A stretch of 58,073 nt of DNA from Nitrospiraceae bacterium UBA6905 (GTDB lineage Bacteria; Nitrospirota; Thermodesulfovibrionia; Thermodesulfovibrionales; UBA6898). Location of the stretch: the NCBI GenBank assembly GCA_002451165.1, contig DKBH01000021.1, positions 1 to 58,073 on the forward strand. Direction: 5' to 3'. Every line of letters begins with the position of its first letter. Within the stretch, counting starts at the first letter, position 1. Position numbers and translations under genes: made by a program. This document shows, piece after piece, positions 16,888 through 25,584 of this stretch. The notes below the pieces were generated by a model that was not told where the DNA came from, did not search any database, and worked only from the letters and a program-made list of their open reading frames with translations.

Positions 16888-17891
16888 AAAACAAGCATAG
16901 CATCCCCATAGGAAAAAAATCTATATCCTCGATTAATGGCTTCCAGGTAAGCATGAAGCAGCTTTTTCCGCCCCGCAAACGCCGCGGTGAGCATGAGCGG
17001 CGTTGACTGTGGAAGATGGAAATTGGTAATAAGAACATCCGCTGCCCTGAACCGGTATCCTTCATGAATGAAAATATCCGTTGATCCGGTGACGGTTTCA
17101 TTCAGCGACCGGCATGAACACCTTCCGGAGAAATATCCTTCGAGTGTTCGCGTGGTCGTTGTGCCGACAGTTATTACCCTTCCGCCGCTCTGTTTCGCTT
17201 CCTTGAAGGCTGCGATTACCGCTGCAGGAATCTCAAACTGCTCAGTATCCATGATGTGGTCTTCTATCCGCTCTGCTGTCACCGGACGAAAGGTTCCGGT
17301 ACCGACATGAAGCGTGATCATATGTACCTGAACGGACCGCTTACGTATAACATCGAGGAGTTCGTGTGTAAAGTGGAAGCCCGCGGTCGGAGCCGCAATG
17401 GACCCTTCTACCTCTGCATAGACGGTCTGATAACGGTGCATGTCTTCATCGTCGGCTTTTCGCTTGATATAAGGCGGCAACGGCATATGTCCATGCTTCC
17501 ACATGATCGTGTTATGATCGATATCGTCGGGGAATCTGACTATCTTCCCTCCGGTCATGTGAACGCAAAACTGTCCAGCAATGGTCAATGCCCCCGTGTA
17601 ATGTTCCCGAGACAATACTTTCCAGGAGCCGTCAGGATTTTTGGCAACCAGCAGAAACGCGAGTTTTCCCCCGGAAGGTTTTCTGGCTAGTATGCGGGCA
17701 GGAAAGACCTTGGTGTTATTCAGGATGAGCAGATCTCCCGGAACCAGATATGCCGGAAGATCGGAGAAGCTCCGGTGTTCTATATCTCCGCCTTTATGAA
17801 GAACGAGGAGGCGTGAACCGTCCCGTTTCTCCGCAGGTCGCGCCGCTATCAGTGAGTGGGGAAGCGAAAAATCATAATCAGCGGTTCTCAT
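16884..17891 (-). CDS. queA: S-adenosylmethionine:tRNA ribosyltransferase-isomerase QueA
   Basis: 335 residues from the ATG at 17891. Conserved parts are the N-terminal YDFSLPHSLIAARPAEKRDGSRL, LLILNNTKVFPARI, the SIAAPTAGFHFT segment, LHVGTGTFRPV and TNFHLPQSTPLML. It transfers the ribosyl part of SAM to 7-aminomethyl-7-deazaguanine in tRNA, giving epoxyqueuosine. queH, which reduces that product, is three genes upstream in the same run. Start chosen because the upstream ATG at 17927 would extend into the SpoIID gene and lacks family similarity. Confidence 0.97.
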   Translation of the reverse strand: MRTADYDFSLPHSLIAARPAEKRDGSRLLVLHKGGDIEHRSFSDLPAYLVPGDLLILNNTKVFPARILARKPSGGKLAFLLVAKNPDGSWKVLSREHYTGALTIAGQFCVHMTGGKIVRFPDDIDHNTIMWKHGHMPLPPYIKRKADDEDMHRYQTVYAEVEGSIAAPTAGFHFTHELLDVIRKRSVQVHMITLHVGTGTFRPVTAERIEDHIMDTEQFEIPAAVIAAFKEAKQSGGRVITVGTTTTRTLEGYFSGRCSCRSLNETVTGSTDIFIHEGYRFRAADVLITNFHLPQSTPLMLTAAFAGRKKLLHAYLEAINRGYRFFSYGDAMLVL

Positions 17892-18858
17892 AGCTCTGGA
17901 TGACCGTACCTGGATAGAAGTATGCAAGGATATCGCGATAATTCATGCCACTCTTCGCCATCTCGAGCGCACTCCACTGGCAAAGACCGACACCATGTCC
18001 GTAGCCTTTCCCGTCCAAGACAAAAGTTCCCGCGTCATGGCTGAGCGAGAAGTTCGTACTCGGAAGTCTGCTCCAGCCCAACAGCTTCCTGAGATCCGTG
18101 GTCTTAACGGTGGTGGTGCCGCCGCTATGGACCACATCAAGGGTCTTGACTCTCTTGGTCGCTGTATATGAAGAGATTCTTATATCACGTATACCCATTA
18201 CATTGAGCGCCTTTTCAAATTCCTCAACGGGTATCCTTCTCTCCCATATCCAGTAGGGTGACGTCTCACAGCTTCCCGTAACCGGTTTAAGGTAGGGATA
18301 GCTTTTGCCGAAGACCTCTTCGGCCGACTCCGTCATGCCCCCTGAGGTGGAGTGATAGAACGCTTCAATGAGCTTTCCGTTATAGGTGAGCACTTCCCCT
18401 TCTGTATCCATGACCGCATAGCTTATACGGGCGTTATCACTGGCGCCTTTATATACTTGATGCAGTACGGAGGATGTAATGTCATAGTTAGGGTTACTGT
18501 TCTGGAGCTTCTGAAAAATGGCATAGGTGCGCGATATGACCGCCTGAACCTTGAGCGCTTCCATATCCCAGTCCGCTCCCACTTCTGCACTTACCACGTT
18601 CTTGATATACTCCTCGAGCGATAGCTCATTGATGAGAAAGAGGCCGTTGGTGCCTTTCCATATCTCAATATCTCCGGGATAGTGCGTACCATTGACCAGG
18701 AGGTCTCCTTTAAGTTTGCCCATCCGTTCAATCCTCTCGTCTCTTGCAGGAATGCTCTGGAATACATCGTCAAGAATGAGGACCTTAATAGTCGTACCCG
18801 CAGCTACAGGGGTACAGAGCAGCACCATGAACAGCAGGACGGACGAACCAATGCGCAC
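17878..18858 (-). CDS. SpoIID/LytB-type amidase-enhancer protein
   Basis: 326 residues with a signal peptide (about 1-20, VLLFMVLLCTPVAA). The SpoIID core is seen in INELSLEEYIKNVVSAEV, ALKVQAVISRTYAIF, STSGGMTESAEEVFG and the C-terminal GYGHGVGLCQWSALEMA. SpoIID enzymes are lytic transglycosylases acting on denuded peptidoglycan; non-sporulating diderms carry homologues of less clear role. The catalytic Glu is probably within AEV after NVVS. It overlaps queA by 14 bases and starts 2 bases after DUF2905. Confidence 0.93.
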   Translation of the reverse strand: MRIGSSVLLFMVLLCTPVAAGTTIKVLILDDVFQSIPARDERIERMGKLKGDLLVNGTHYPGDIEIWKGTNGLFLINELSLEEYIKNVVSAEVGADWDMEALKVQAVISRTYAIFQKLQNSNPNYDITSSVLHQVYKGASDNARISYAVMDTEGEVLTYNGKLIEAFYHSTSGGMTESAEEVFGKSYPYLKPVTGSCETSPYWIWERRIPVEEFEKALNVMGIRDIRISSYTATKRVKTLDVVHSGGTTTVKTTDLRKLLGWSRLPSTNFSLSHDAGTFVLDGKGYGHGVGLCQWSALEMAKSGMNYRDILAYFYPGTVIQSYENR

Positions 18859-18860
18859 AG

Positions 18861-19097
18861 CTATCTCCTGCCCAGAAGCCAGAAGAGGAGGGAAAGAATG
18901 ATGCTAATAATGATGCTGGTAGCCAAGGGAAAATAGAAGGTAAAGTTTTTCTTTTGGATAACGATATCGCCCGGCAGTCTGCCTATTCCGGGGATCCTGC
19001 CGGCGATCAGAATGATGCCGCCTATAACAGCTATGATGATCCCTATCAAAAGCAGTATTCTGCCGATGTGCTGCATGCCGTCATCCACCATGATCAT
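18861..19097 (-). CDS. DUF2905 small membrane protein
   Basis: 78 residues: two hydrophobic helices (about residues 11-31 and 53-76) separated by the short loop GRIPGIGRLPGDIVIQKKNF, which is characteristic of DUF2905. Function unknown. The start ATG at 19097 overlaps the queH stop as ATGA; in-frame ATGs at 19091 and 19076 are alternatives. It sits between queH and the SpoIID gene. Confidence 0.88.
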   Translation of the reverse strand: MIMVDDGMQHIGRILLLIGIIIAVIGGIILIAGRIPGIGRLPGDIVIQKKNFTFYFPLATSIIISIILSLLFWLLGRR

Positions 19098-19645
19098 GTT
19101 TTTTTCGGCTTTTCTCCCATCGCATAGCGCTCCATTTCCGAATAAATGCAGCCGCAATATTTCTGCCGGTATAGCCCGAGTTCCCGCGCGAGGCCCTGCG
19201 CCGTCCTCCATCCCGCTCTGAAATCGGTAGCATGGAACGCAATGCCGTGCCGTTTTGCCGTCTCCCGGCCAACAGTTTGTATCATAGCAAATTTCTGATA
19301 AGGACTTGCAAGCAATGAAGTCGTGAACCCGTCAAGATGCATTCGTTTTGCAGCTCGGGCTGTCCTGTCGAGCCGCAAACGGTAACAGACCGCACAGCGT
19401 TCCCCTCCCAAACCGGTAACGGACGAAAGGAAGGCATCAAGTGCATAGTCATCGTCATAGGCGACATCAATGTTCCAGATCTTCTCCAGGGTTATGAGCG
19501 CTCCGAGTCTTGCTGTATACTCGGTATAGGGGTGGATGTTCGGATTGAACCAGTACCCGCGGACATCAATCCCGTTGAGAAGGAGAGACTGCAAAGGGTG
19601 GGCGCAGCAGTTCGCGCAGCAGATGTGCATCAGAAGTTTCATCAC
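19094..19645 (-). CDS. queH: Epoxyqueuosine reductase QueH
   Basis: 183 residues (formerly DUF208). Adjacent cysteines in HICCANCCAHP, the CAVCYRLRLDRTA motif and the C-terminal QKYCGC supply the cysteines known to hold a 4Fe-4S cluster and an extra metal site. QueH is the non-orthologous replacement for cobalamin-dependent QueG and reduces epoxyqueuosine to queuosine in tRNA. Its presence with queA in one transcription unit is consistent. Start could be this ATG or the next codon (also Met). Confidence 0.96.
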   Translation of the reverse strand: MMKLLMHICCANCCAHPLQSLLLNGIDVRGYWFNPNIHPYTEYTARLGALITLEKIWNIDVAYDDDYALDAFLSSVTGLGGERCAVCYRLRLDRTARAAKRMHLDGFTTSLLASPYQKFAMIQTVGRETAKRHGIAFHATDFRAGWRTAQGLARELGLYRQKYCGCIYSEMERYAMGEKPKKT

Positions 19646-19657
19646 GCTATGCCGAGG

Positions 19658-20695
19658 TCAGAATAATCCTTGCGGGATGTCCCTGCCGAGATGAGTGAAC
19701 GCATTCCGCGTTGCAATTCTGCCGCGCGGGGTCCTCTCAAGAAGACCTTCCTGGAGCAGGTATGGTTCGTAAACATCCTCGATCGTCTCTCTGTCCTCTC
19801 TCAGTGATGCGGCTATTGTATCGATCCCTGCAGGTCCGCCACCGAATTTTTCAATGAGGGTCAGCAGCAGCTTTCGGTCCATATCGTCCAGGCCCCGCTC
19901 GTCGACTTCAAGAGAGACCAGAGAACTTCTCGTTATGGCGAGATTGATCTTTCCATCGCCCAACACCTGGGCAAAGTCCCGGATACGCTTGAGCAGTCTG
20001 TTCGCAATACGCGGCGTGCCGCGGGAACGCTTTGCAATTTCAACTGCGGCATCTTTTTCGATCGAGACCTTAAGAATTGCAGCAGAGCGTGAAATAATCT
20101 TTTCGAGCTCCTCGCAGGCATAGAAGCTGAGCCTGTTGACGATGCCGAAACGGTCCCTGAGCGGCGAGGTGAGCAGGCCGGTTCTGGTCGTCGCACCGAT
20201 CAGGGTGAACTTGGGAAGGTTGAGCTTGAGCGTCCGTGCATTGGGTCCCTGTCCGATGATGATATCGAGCTGGTAGTCTTCCATGGCAGGGTAGAGGACT
20301 TCCTCCACGATGCGGGGGAGACGATGTATTTCATCTATGAAGAGAATGTCGCGTTCCGAAAGATTGGTGAGGATGGCGGCAAGGTCTCCGGGACGTTCAA
20401 GCATAGGACCGGATGTGGATTTTATGTTCACCATCAGCTCATTGGAGATGATATGTGCAAGGGTCGTTTTGCCGAGACCGGGTGGTCCGCTGAAGAGCAA
20501 ATGGTCGAGAGGCTCCTTGCGCTGGTTTGCAGCAGCGATAAATATCTTCAGATTTTCCTTAAGCTTGTCTTGCCCGACAAAATCCCCGAGTGATCCTGGC
20601 CTGAGGTTGATGTCAAGAGTAGTATCATCGTCGGCAGCTCCCGGACTGACGAGTCTGCCGGCTGTCTCCGGTCTGTCTATCATATGTTCATCCAT
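19658..20695 (-). CDS. ruvB: Holliday junction branch migration ATPase RuvB
   Basis: 345 residues. SLGDFVGQDKLKENLKIFI, Walker A SGPPGLGKTTLAH, Walker B LFIDEIHRL, sensor 1 ATTRTGLL and arginine finger region TSPLRDRFG are all present, plus the C-terminal winged helix with YLLQEGLLERTPRGR. RuvB hexamers drive branch migration with RuvA. It overlaps ruvA by 8 bases; queH follows after 12 bases. Confidence 0.98.
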   Translation of the reverse strand: MDEHMIDRPETAGRLVSPGAADDDTTLDINLRPGSLGDFVGQDKLKENLKIFIAAANQRKEPLDHLLFSGPPGLGKTTLAHIISNELMVNIKSTSGPMLERPGDLAAILTNLSERDILFIDEIHRLPRIVEEVLYPAMEDYQLDIIIGQGPNARTLKLNLPKFTLIGATTRTGLLTSPLRDRFGIVNRLSFYACEELEKIISRSAAILKVSIEKDAAVEIAKRSRGTPRIANRLLKRIRDFAQVLGDGKINLAITRSSLVSLEVDERGLDDMDRKLLLTLIEKFGGGPAGIDTIAASLREDRETIEDVYEPYLLQEGLLERTPRGRIATRNAFTHLGRDIPQGLF

Positions 20696-21266
20696 GCTTC
20701 TTCTCTGACATGAGCTTCAGTGCTTCCCTGATAAGAGTCTCAATGTCCGTCTGACCCTGGCTGTATACCTGTTCAAGGAACCCCTGTGCAACGTTCTTCT
20801 TATATCCCAGATTCATAAGTGCAGAAAGAGCGTCGTTAAACACGCGATCCGCCGAACCGTAACCCGAAGGGAGCTTTTCCCGGAGTTCGAGGATAAGGCG
20901 ATGAGCAGTTTTCTTGCCGAGGCCGGGCACTCTGCAGAGCATGGCAACGTCCTCGGTTTCGAGTGCTGCGTGGAACTCAGCGAGGGAGAGGCCGGAAAGC
21001 ACGTTCAAGGCCATCTTGGGACCGATTCCGCTAATGCCCAGAAGCGTAGTGAAAATCCGTTTCTCTTCCTCTGCCCCAAAACCATAAAGCTGCAGCGCGT
21101 CATCCCGAACATGGGTATGAACATGCAGGAAGATCTCCTCCCCCTCCCGCGGCATCTCGGAAAGGAGGGTCAACGGGACATGCACATGGTAACCGACACC
21201 GCATGCCTCGACAAGAATGTTGTCCGGCTTCTTCGAAAGCAATCTGCCTCTGAGAGAGCCGATCAC
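20688..21266 (-). CDS. ruvA: Holliday junction DNA-binding protein RuvA
   Basis: 192 residues: N-terminal OB domain (MIGSLRGRLL), two helix-hairpin-helix motifs (LLGISGIGPKMALNVL and LCRVPGLGKKTAHRL) and the C-terminal domain that contacts RuvB (LMNLGYKKNVAQGFLEQV). It tetramerises on Holliday junctions. ruvC lies 60 bases upstream, ruvB overlaps downstream. Confidence 0.98.
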   Translation of the reverse strand: MIGSLRGRLLSKKPDNILVEACGVGYHVHVPLTLLSEMPREGEEIFLHVHTHVRDDALQLYGFGAEEEKRIFTTLLGISGIGPKMALNVLSGLSLAEFHAALETEDVAMLCRVPGLGKKTAHRLILELREKLPSGYGSADRVFNDALSALMNLGYKKNVAQGFLEQVYSQGQTDIETLIREALKLMSEKKHG

Positions 21267-21326
21267 GTGTACATTTCCTTATTTTCGAGTAATAAAAGCA
21301 AGGGGACTGATAAATTGCATGGAAGT

Positions 21327-21824
21327 TCAGGAATTGCCATTGTTAAGAGCATTGTTGAATTTTATCGCATTTGCGTAACACAGGGCAAGGGCGAGAGCAT
21401 CGGCGCTGTCAGGTGAAAGCTCGCCTTTTAGGTTAAGGAGCAGTCTGACCATTTTTTCCACCTGCTGTTTTTCCGCCTTACCGTAGCCGACAACGGACTT
21501 TTTTACTTCAAGAGCGCTCCGTTCTTGCAAATTTATGCCCTCTGATGCAGCGGCAAGGAGAACAACGGCGCGGGCATATCCGAGGCTTATAGCGGCACGC
21601 ACGCTCTTCGCGAAAAAGATTTTCTCAACCACGATATGATCAGGGTCGTGCGTTCGGATGATCCCGGTGATTGCTTCATAGATGTACCGGAGGCGCTCAT
21701 GTACTGGCCGGGACTGGGCAGGCGATATCGTGCCCGATGTTATATATTGCATGCCGCGGTTCTGCAATCTGATGAGACCGTAACCGCATCTGATGCTCCC
21801 GGGGTCTATGCCGAGGATCTTCAC
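21327..21824 (-). CDS. ruvC: Crossover junction endonuclease RuvC
   Basis: 165 residues of RNase H fold. Catalytic acids are seen in ILGIDPGSIRCGYG (Asp7), VVEKIFFAKS (Glu), and the C-terminal DSADALALALCYA (two Asp). It cuts Holliday junctions bound by RuvAB. All three ruv genes are contiguous in the order C-A-B. gmhA ends 6 bases upstream of its start. Confidence 0.98.
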   Translation of the reverse strand: MKILGIDPGSIRCGYGLIRLQNRGMQYITSGTISPAQSRPVHERLRYIYEAITGIIRTHDPDHIVVEKIFFAKSVRAAISLGYARAVVLLAAASEGINLQERSALEVKKSVVGYGKAEKQQVEKMVRLLLNLKGELSPDSADALALALCYANAIKFNNALNNGNS

Positions 21825-21830
21825 GCAGGA

Positions 21831-22415
21831 CTATTTTTTTCGCGGATGCTCAAAAAGGATCTCCTCCACCATAAGACAGAGCACATGGCCAAGCGTAATA
21901 TGCGTCTCCTGTATCCTTGGTGTGTTGTCCGAAGGGACTACAAAGGAAAAGGTCGCCTTGGCCGCTGCTTTTTCTCCCTTTACACCCGTAAGAAAGACGG
22001 TCTTGAGCTTTTTTTTCTTGGCCACCTCAAGGGCTTTGAGGATATTGGGTGACTGACCGCTGGTGCTGAGTGCAATGGCTACATCTCCCTCAGTACCGAG
22101 GGATTTCAGCTGCCGCGCAAAAATCTCTCCGTAGTCATAGTCGTTCGCTATCGACGTGATCACCGCCATGTCGGTGGCAAGGGAAATGGCTGGCAGACCA
22201 GGACGTTCGCGCTTAAAACGGTTTACGAATTCTGCAGCGATATGCGAAGCATCGGTTGCGCTTCCACCGTTTCCGAAGAGTATAACCTTGTTGCCATCAT
22301 TAAAGGCGGCCGCAATCACCTTAGCGACCTCAACGATCGTATCGATGTGGCCCTGAACGAACTTCTCCTTGACCTCGATGCTGTCCCTGAACTCCCGGAG
22401 TATCTTTTCTTTCAT
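21831..22415 (-). CDS. gmhA: Phosphoheptose isomerase GmhA
   Basis: 194 residues, SIS domain. GNGGSATDASHIAAEFVNRF and LSTSGQSPNILKALEVA are the sugar-phosphate binding motifs, and the C-terminal ETHITLGHVLCLMVEE carries the metal-site residues (Glu/His). It converts sedoheptulose 7-phosphate to D-glycero-D-manno-heptose 7-phosphate for LPS core or S-layer heptose, supporting a diderm host. First gene of the ruv part of the run, 68 bases after the lipoprotein gene. Confidence 0.96.
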   Translation of the reverse strand: MKEKILREFRDSIEVKEKFVQGHIDTIVEVAKVIAAAFNDGNKVILFGNGGSATDASHIAAEFVNRFKRERPGLPAISLATDMAVITSIANDYDYGEIFARQLKSLGTEGDVAIALSTSGQSPNILKALEVAKKKKLKTVFLTGVKGEKAAAKATFSFVVPSDNTPRIQETHITLGHVLCLMVEEILFEHPRKK

Positions 22416-22483
22416 ATTCTCAAGCTCTGGCGGTAATGAATCATAGGATCAATAGCCTAATGAAAAAGCGCGCTCAAGTCAAA

Positions 22484-23440
22484 TCATCGCTGCGGTGTAA
22501 ACATGACATTGCTTATCTCTGCTGGCGGTCCTTCTTTTGCGGGACCGACGGCGGTGACGCGGTAATCCCTGCGCACGAAGGGACTGGCGATGTCCACAAA
22601 GGCAGGTATTTGAGTCTCTCCAACTAGAAGATAATCGGGTCCGGAAATCCTTTTATATATCCGGTAGCCCGTGACCCACGATTCCGGAGGTTCGGACCAT
22701 GAGAGAAATATCCTGTCAGACGAGGGATAGGCTTGTATATCTACCGGTCGAGATGGTACGAGGTCAGCAGGGTCGAAGACCAGTTCTTCCGAGGCCGCTC
22801 CTTCGTCTCGAATATCGGTCCCGGTAAGACTTCTCACGGTATAATATTCGATGCTCTGTACTGAAAAGGTGTCCGAGAAGACAGACTCGGAGAGTGGAGT
22901 TGGGTTCAACGGCGTGAGACCATAGACTCCTTTTTCCCGGCTCTTATAGATATTGAATTTGTCCCCGCTGCTATGGGGTTTCCAGGTCAGAATTATGCGG
23001 TCTCCCTGGATTGTATAGGAAAGTTTTGCAGGGGGAGGCGGCACCGGGGCCGGCGCTGCTATGACCTCGGGGGAGCCGTCGCTGTATACACCGCGAGAAT
23101 TCTGCGCAACAACCCTATAGCGGTAAGTAATACCGGTCGTAATATCCTGGTCAACGAATATTCTCTTATCCTTCTCCAGATGAGAACGCTTCTCAAAATC
23201 GGTCCCGCTCGAGCGGAGGATGATGAATTCAGCAATGCTGTCCTCCTGCCTGCGCGGATAATTCCATCGAAGTATTATGGCTCCTCCGCGATGTAATGCA
23301 GTGACCGAAAAAGGGGCCTCGGGTTTCTCGAAGGACGTTAGCGTTGGCGGCCCCTTTTTGCCGCACGCGACAAGAACGACGAAGGGCAGGATGAAGAGGG
23401 TACCGATGAGCAGGGAAAGCTTTCTGACCGTGCTCCTCAT
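22484..23440 (-). CDS. Fibronectin type III-like lipoprotein
   Basis: 318 residues. The signal peptide ends in a lipobox VLVACGKKGPP (Cys26), a pattern common in lipoproteins next to argH in anaerobes. Three FnIII-like repeats follow (about residues 38-125, 130-215, 225-312), seen in repeated IILRWNYP, IILTWKPH and IFLSWSEP strands and YRIYKR-type motifs. It is probably an outer-membrane-anchored adhesion or scaffold protein; partner unknown. The start overlaps the argH stop by 4 bases. Confidence 0.88.
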   Translation of the reverse strand: MRSTVRKLSLLIGTLFILPFVVLVACGKKGPPTLTSFEKPEAPFSVTALHRGGAIILRWNYPRRQEDSIAEFIILRSSGTDFEKRSHLEKDKRIFVDQDITTGITYRYRVVAQNSRGVYSDGSPEVIAAPAPVPPPPAKLSYTIQGDRIILTWKPHSSGDKFNIYKSREKGVYGLTPLNPTPLSESVFSDTFSVQSIEYYTVRSLTGTDIRDEGAASEELVFDPADLVPSRPVDIQAYPSSDRIFLSWSEPPESWVTGYRIYKRISGPDYLLVGETQIPAFVDIASPFVRRDYRVTAVGPAKEGPPAEISNVMFTPQR

Positions 23441-24810
23441 TTTAGAAGCTTCCGGTAATGCCTAATCTGACGCTTCACCTCTGACGGCGCAGTTCCGCCA
23501 AAGGAAGATCGAGTCTTCACGGATACTTCCGGATCGAGAATTGCACGGACATCCTTATCGATGGCGGAAGAAAAATTTCTCAGTTCCCGGAGGGATAGAC
23601 TGGTCAGAGGGATGTTTCGCGAAATGCAGGACAGTACGATTTTTCCCGTTATTTCGTGGGCGGACCTGAATGGGACCCCTTTCCTGACGAGATATTCCGC
23701 GATATCCGTAGCAGTGGCGTAGCCGCCGGCTGCTGCTTCCCGAAGCCGTCGGGTGTTGAACTTCGCTTCCGGCAACATTTCCACCAACACCGCGAGACAG
23801 GCTGTGAGCGTCTCCACAGAATCGAAGACTGGCAGCTTGTCCTCCTGCATATCGCGGTTGTACGATAGCGGCAGACCTTTCATCAGAGTAAGAAGAGCCA
23901 TGAGATTGCCATAGACCCTTCCGGTTTTTCCCCTCATGAGTTCAGCAACATCAGGGTTCTTCTTCTGAGGCATTATGCTTGATCCTGTGGTGAACCTGTC
24001 GGAGATCTCCAAAAACCCGAATTCTTCTGTTGACCAAAGGATTAGTTCCTCTGCAAGACGTGAAAGGTGCATCATGGTGATTGCGGCACAGGAAAGAAAT
24101 TCAAGCGCGAAGTCCCTGTCGGATACTGCGTCAATGCTGTTGCCGGCGACCCTGCTGAAGCCGAGAAGTTTTGCGGTATATACCCGGTCGATGGGAAGAG
24201 ATGTTCCCGCGAGAGCACAGGCACCGAGAGGACAACTCTCGGTCCTCAGCAGGCAGTTGCGCAGGCGTTCATGGTCTCTCTGGAACATTTCCACATAGGC
24301 GAGGAGATGATGTGATAGAAGAACAGGCTGGGCCCGCTGAAGATGCGTGTAGCCGGGCATGAGCGTATCCTGATGCCGCTCAGCGATCACGATAAACGTT
24401 TTCTGAAGCTTGCGGATAAGGGAACTGATATGCTGTATCTGCTCCCGGAGATAGAGCCTGAGGTCGAGTGCCACCTGGTCGTTGCGTGAACGGGCGGTAT
24501 GAAGTTTCCTGCCCGGATCGCCGATCTGTTGCGTGAGCGAGGATTCGATATGCATATGGATATCCTCAAGATCGGGCGAAAAGATGAATTTTTCGCTTCT
24601 GATGACTTCCGCTATTTCTGTCAGCCCGTCGATGATATCCTGAGATTCCTTTGCTGTAATGATGCGCTGTCGTGCCAGCATTTTCGCATGTGCGATACTG
24701 CCTGCGATATCGTGCTTCCAAAGCTTCCGGTCAAACGAGATAGACTCAGTGAATGACTCTGCAGCACTAGATGTCTTGTATGCAAATCTGCCCGACCAGG
24801 GTTTTTTCAT
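23437..24810 (-). CDS. argH: Argininosuccinate lyase
   Basis: 457 residues, the normal length. Signature sequences are WSGRF at the N-terminus, HMHIESSLTQQIG, TARSRNDQVALDLRLYLR, TLMPGYTHLQRAQP and the catalytic loop GSSIMPQKKNPDVAELMRGK. It makes arginine and fumarate from argininosuccinate. First gene of the 12-kb minus-strand run; other arg genes are absent except the ArgA-like acetyltransferase at 3.2 kb. Confidence 0.98.
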   Translation of the reverse strand: MKKPWSGRFAYKTSSAAESFTESISFDRKLWKHDIAGSIAHAKMLARQRIITAKESQDIIDGLTEIAEVIRSEKFIFSPDLEDIHMHIESSLTQQIGDPGRKLHTARSRNDQVALDLRLYLREQIQHISSLIRKLQKTFIVIAERHQDTLMPGYTHLQRAQPVLLSHHLLAYVEMFQRDHERLRNCLLRTESCPLGACALAGTSLPIDRVYTAKLLGFSRVAGNSIDAVSDRDFALEFLSCAAITMMHLSRLAEELILWSTEEFGFLEISDRFTTGSSIMPQKKNPDVAELMRGKTGRVYGNLMALLTLMKGLPLSYNRDMQEDKLPVFDSVETLTACLAVLVEMLPEAKFNTRRLREAAAGGYATATDIAEYLVRKGVPFRSAHEITGKIVLSCISRNIPLTSLSLRELRNFSSAIDKDVRAILDPEVSVKTRSSFGGTAPSEVKRQIRHYRKLLK

Positions 24811-24993
24811 GATGAGGTAAGATAAAAGTTTACCGGGTCAGTGTCAAGGAATTTATCTGCTCCAAACGTGCCAGGCTGACACGACGATGAGCAGAGATGC
24901 AGGTCGAAGACTTCGGATTCAACGCCAATGCGCGCAGGGGAAATATTATTACATGCAAGCTCACAATTCCTCACAAGAGCATATGCAAGGTGC

Positions 24994-25190
24994 AGCCATC
25001 CGGGAGCTTTGGCAGGCTGTTGATGTACTGATCAGGAGCAAGCAGAACGTGATCAAGATGGCTATTGTAACACCCCTCGCTAAGGGTATCTAATCGAGGA
25101 TGTCCCGGTTGTTGGCAAGACGATGCTGGCCTTTGCGCTGGCAAAAGCAATCGGCTGTGATTTTCACCGGATGCAGATTATCAGGAAGCG
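24994..25190 (+). pseudogene. Fragment of a MoxR-type AAA+ ATPase, frameshifted
   Basis: In a 407-base stretch without intact genes, one frame reads QAVDVLIRSKQNVIKMAIVTPLAKG and stops at 25091-25093. From 25087 a second frame continues with LIEDVPVVGKTMLAFALAKA and then GCDFHRMQII. Together they match the N-terminal part of MoxR ATPases (the usual LIEDVPGVGKT Walker A region), with a frameshift at the junction and Gly changed to Val in the P-loop. Similarity ends abruptly near 25185. No further MoxR motifs are seen. A decayed remnant, not a functional gene. Confidence 0.65.
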
Positions 25191-25217
25191 GCGGAGCGGG
25201 AGCACTATGAAGAACTG

Positions 25218-25568
25218 CTACCCGGCCTTAGCTTCGCTGGGCTCCACAATAACTATAAGCTGCTTATCACCAAGAGAGAAGGCCTCCTGAACGGTGCCTT
25301 TTATCGAGACCCTCGAACCTCTCTGCGGGAGCGGTTTTGTCGTGATAACGGTTATCTCTCCTGATCTATCCTTTACAGTGAAGTACTTGATGAAAAAGAA
25401 ACTGAAGGTCTCCGTGACCTCACCTGCGATCCTGACGGTTCTGCCGCTGTAGCCGCGCGGATTATCTAGAATCTTCTTTATCGGTGTAGCCATGAAGTTT
25501 CCGCAGCCGGCTATCAATATGACCGCTATGATTCCCTGAATAATGTTGATAGACAAACGGTTTTTCAC
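25218..25568 (-). CDS. OB-fold lipoprotein, function unknown
   Basis: 116 residues starting at a GTG with GGAGG seven bases upstream. The short hydrophobic N-terminus ends in a lipobox ILIAGCGN. The rest reads as a small OB-fold (tRNA-anti-like): NPRGYSGRTVRIAGEV, ITVITTKPLPQRGSRVSIKGTV. Similar small lipoproteins are annotated as OB-fold or DUF proteins. It follows pcm with a 16-base gap. An upstream ATG at 25658 would overlap pcm and spoil the signal peptide. Confidence 0.78.
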   Translation of the reverse strand: MKNRLSINIIQGIIAVILIAGCGNFMATPIKKILDNPRGYSGRTVRIAGEVTETFSFFFIKYFTVKDRSGEITVITTKPLPQRGSRVSIKGTVQEAFSLGDKQLIVIVEPSEAKAG

Positions 25569-25584
25569 AGATATGCCTCCGTTA

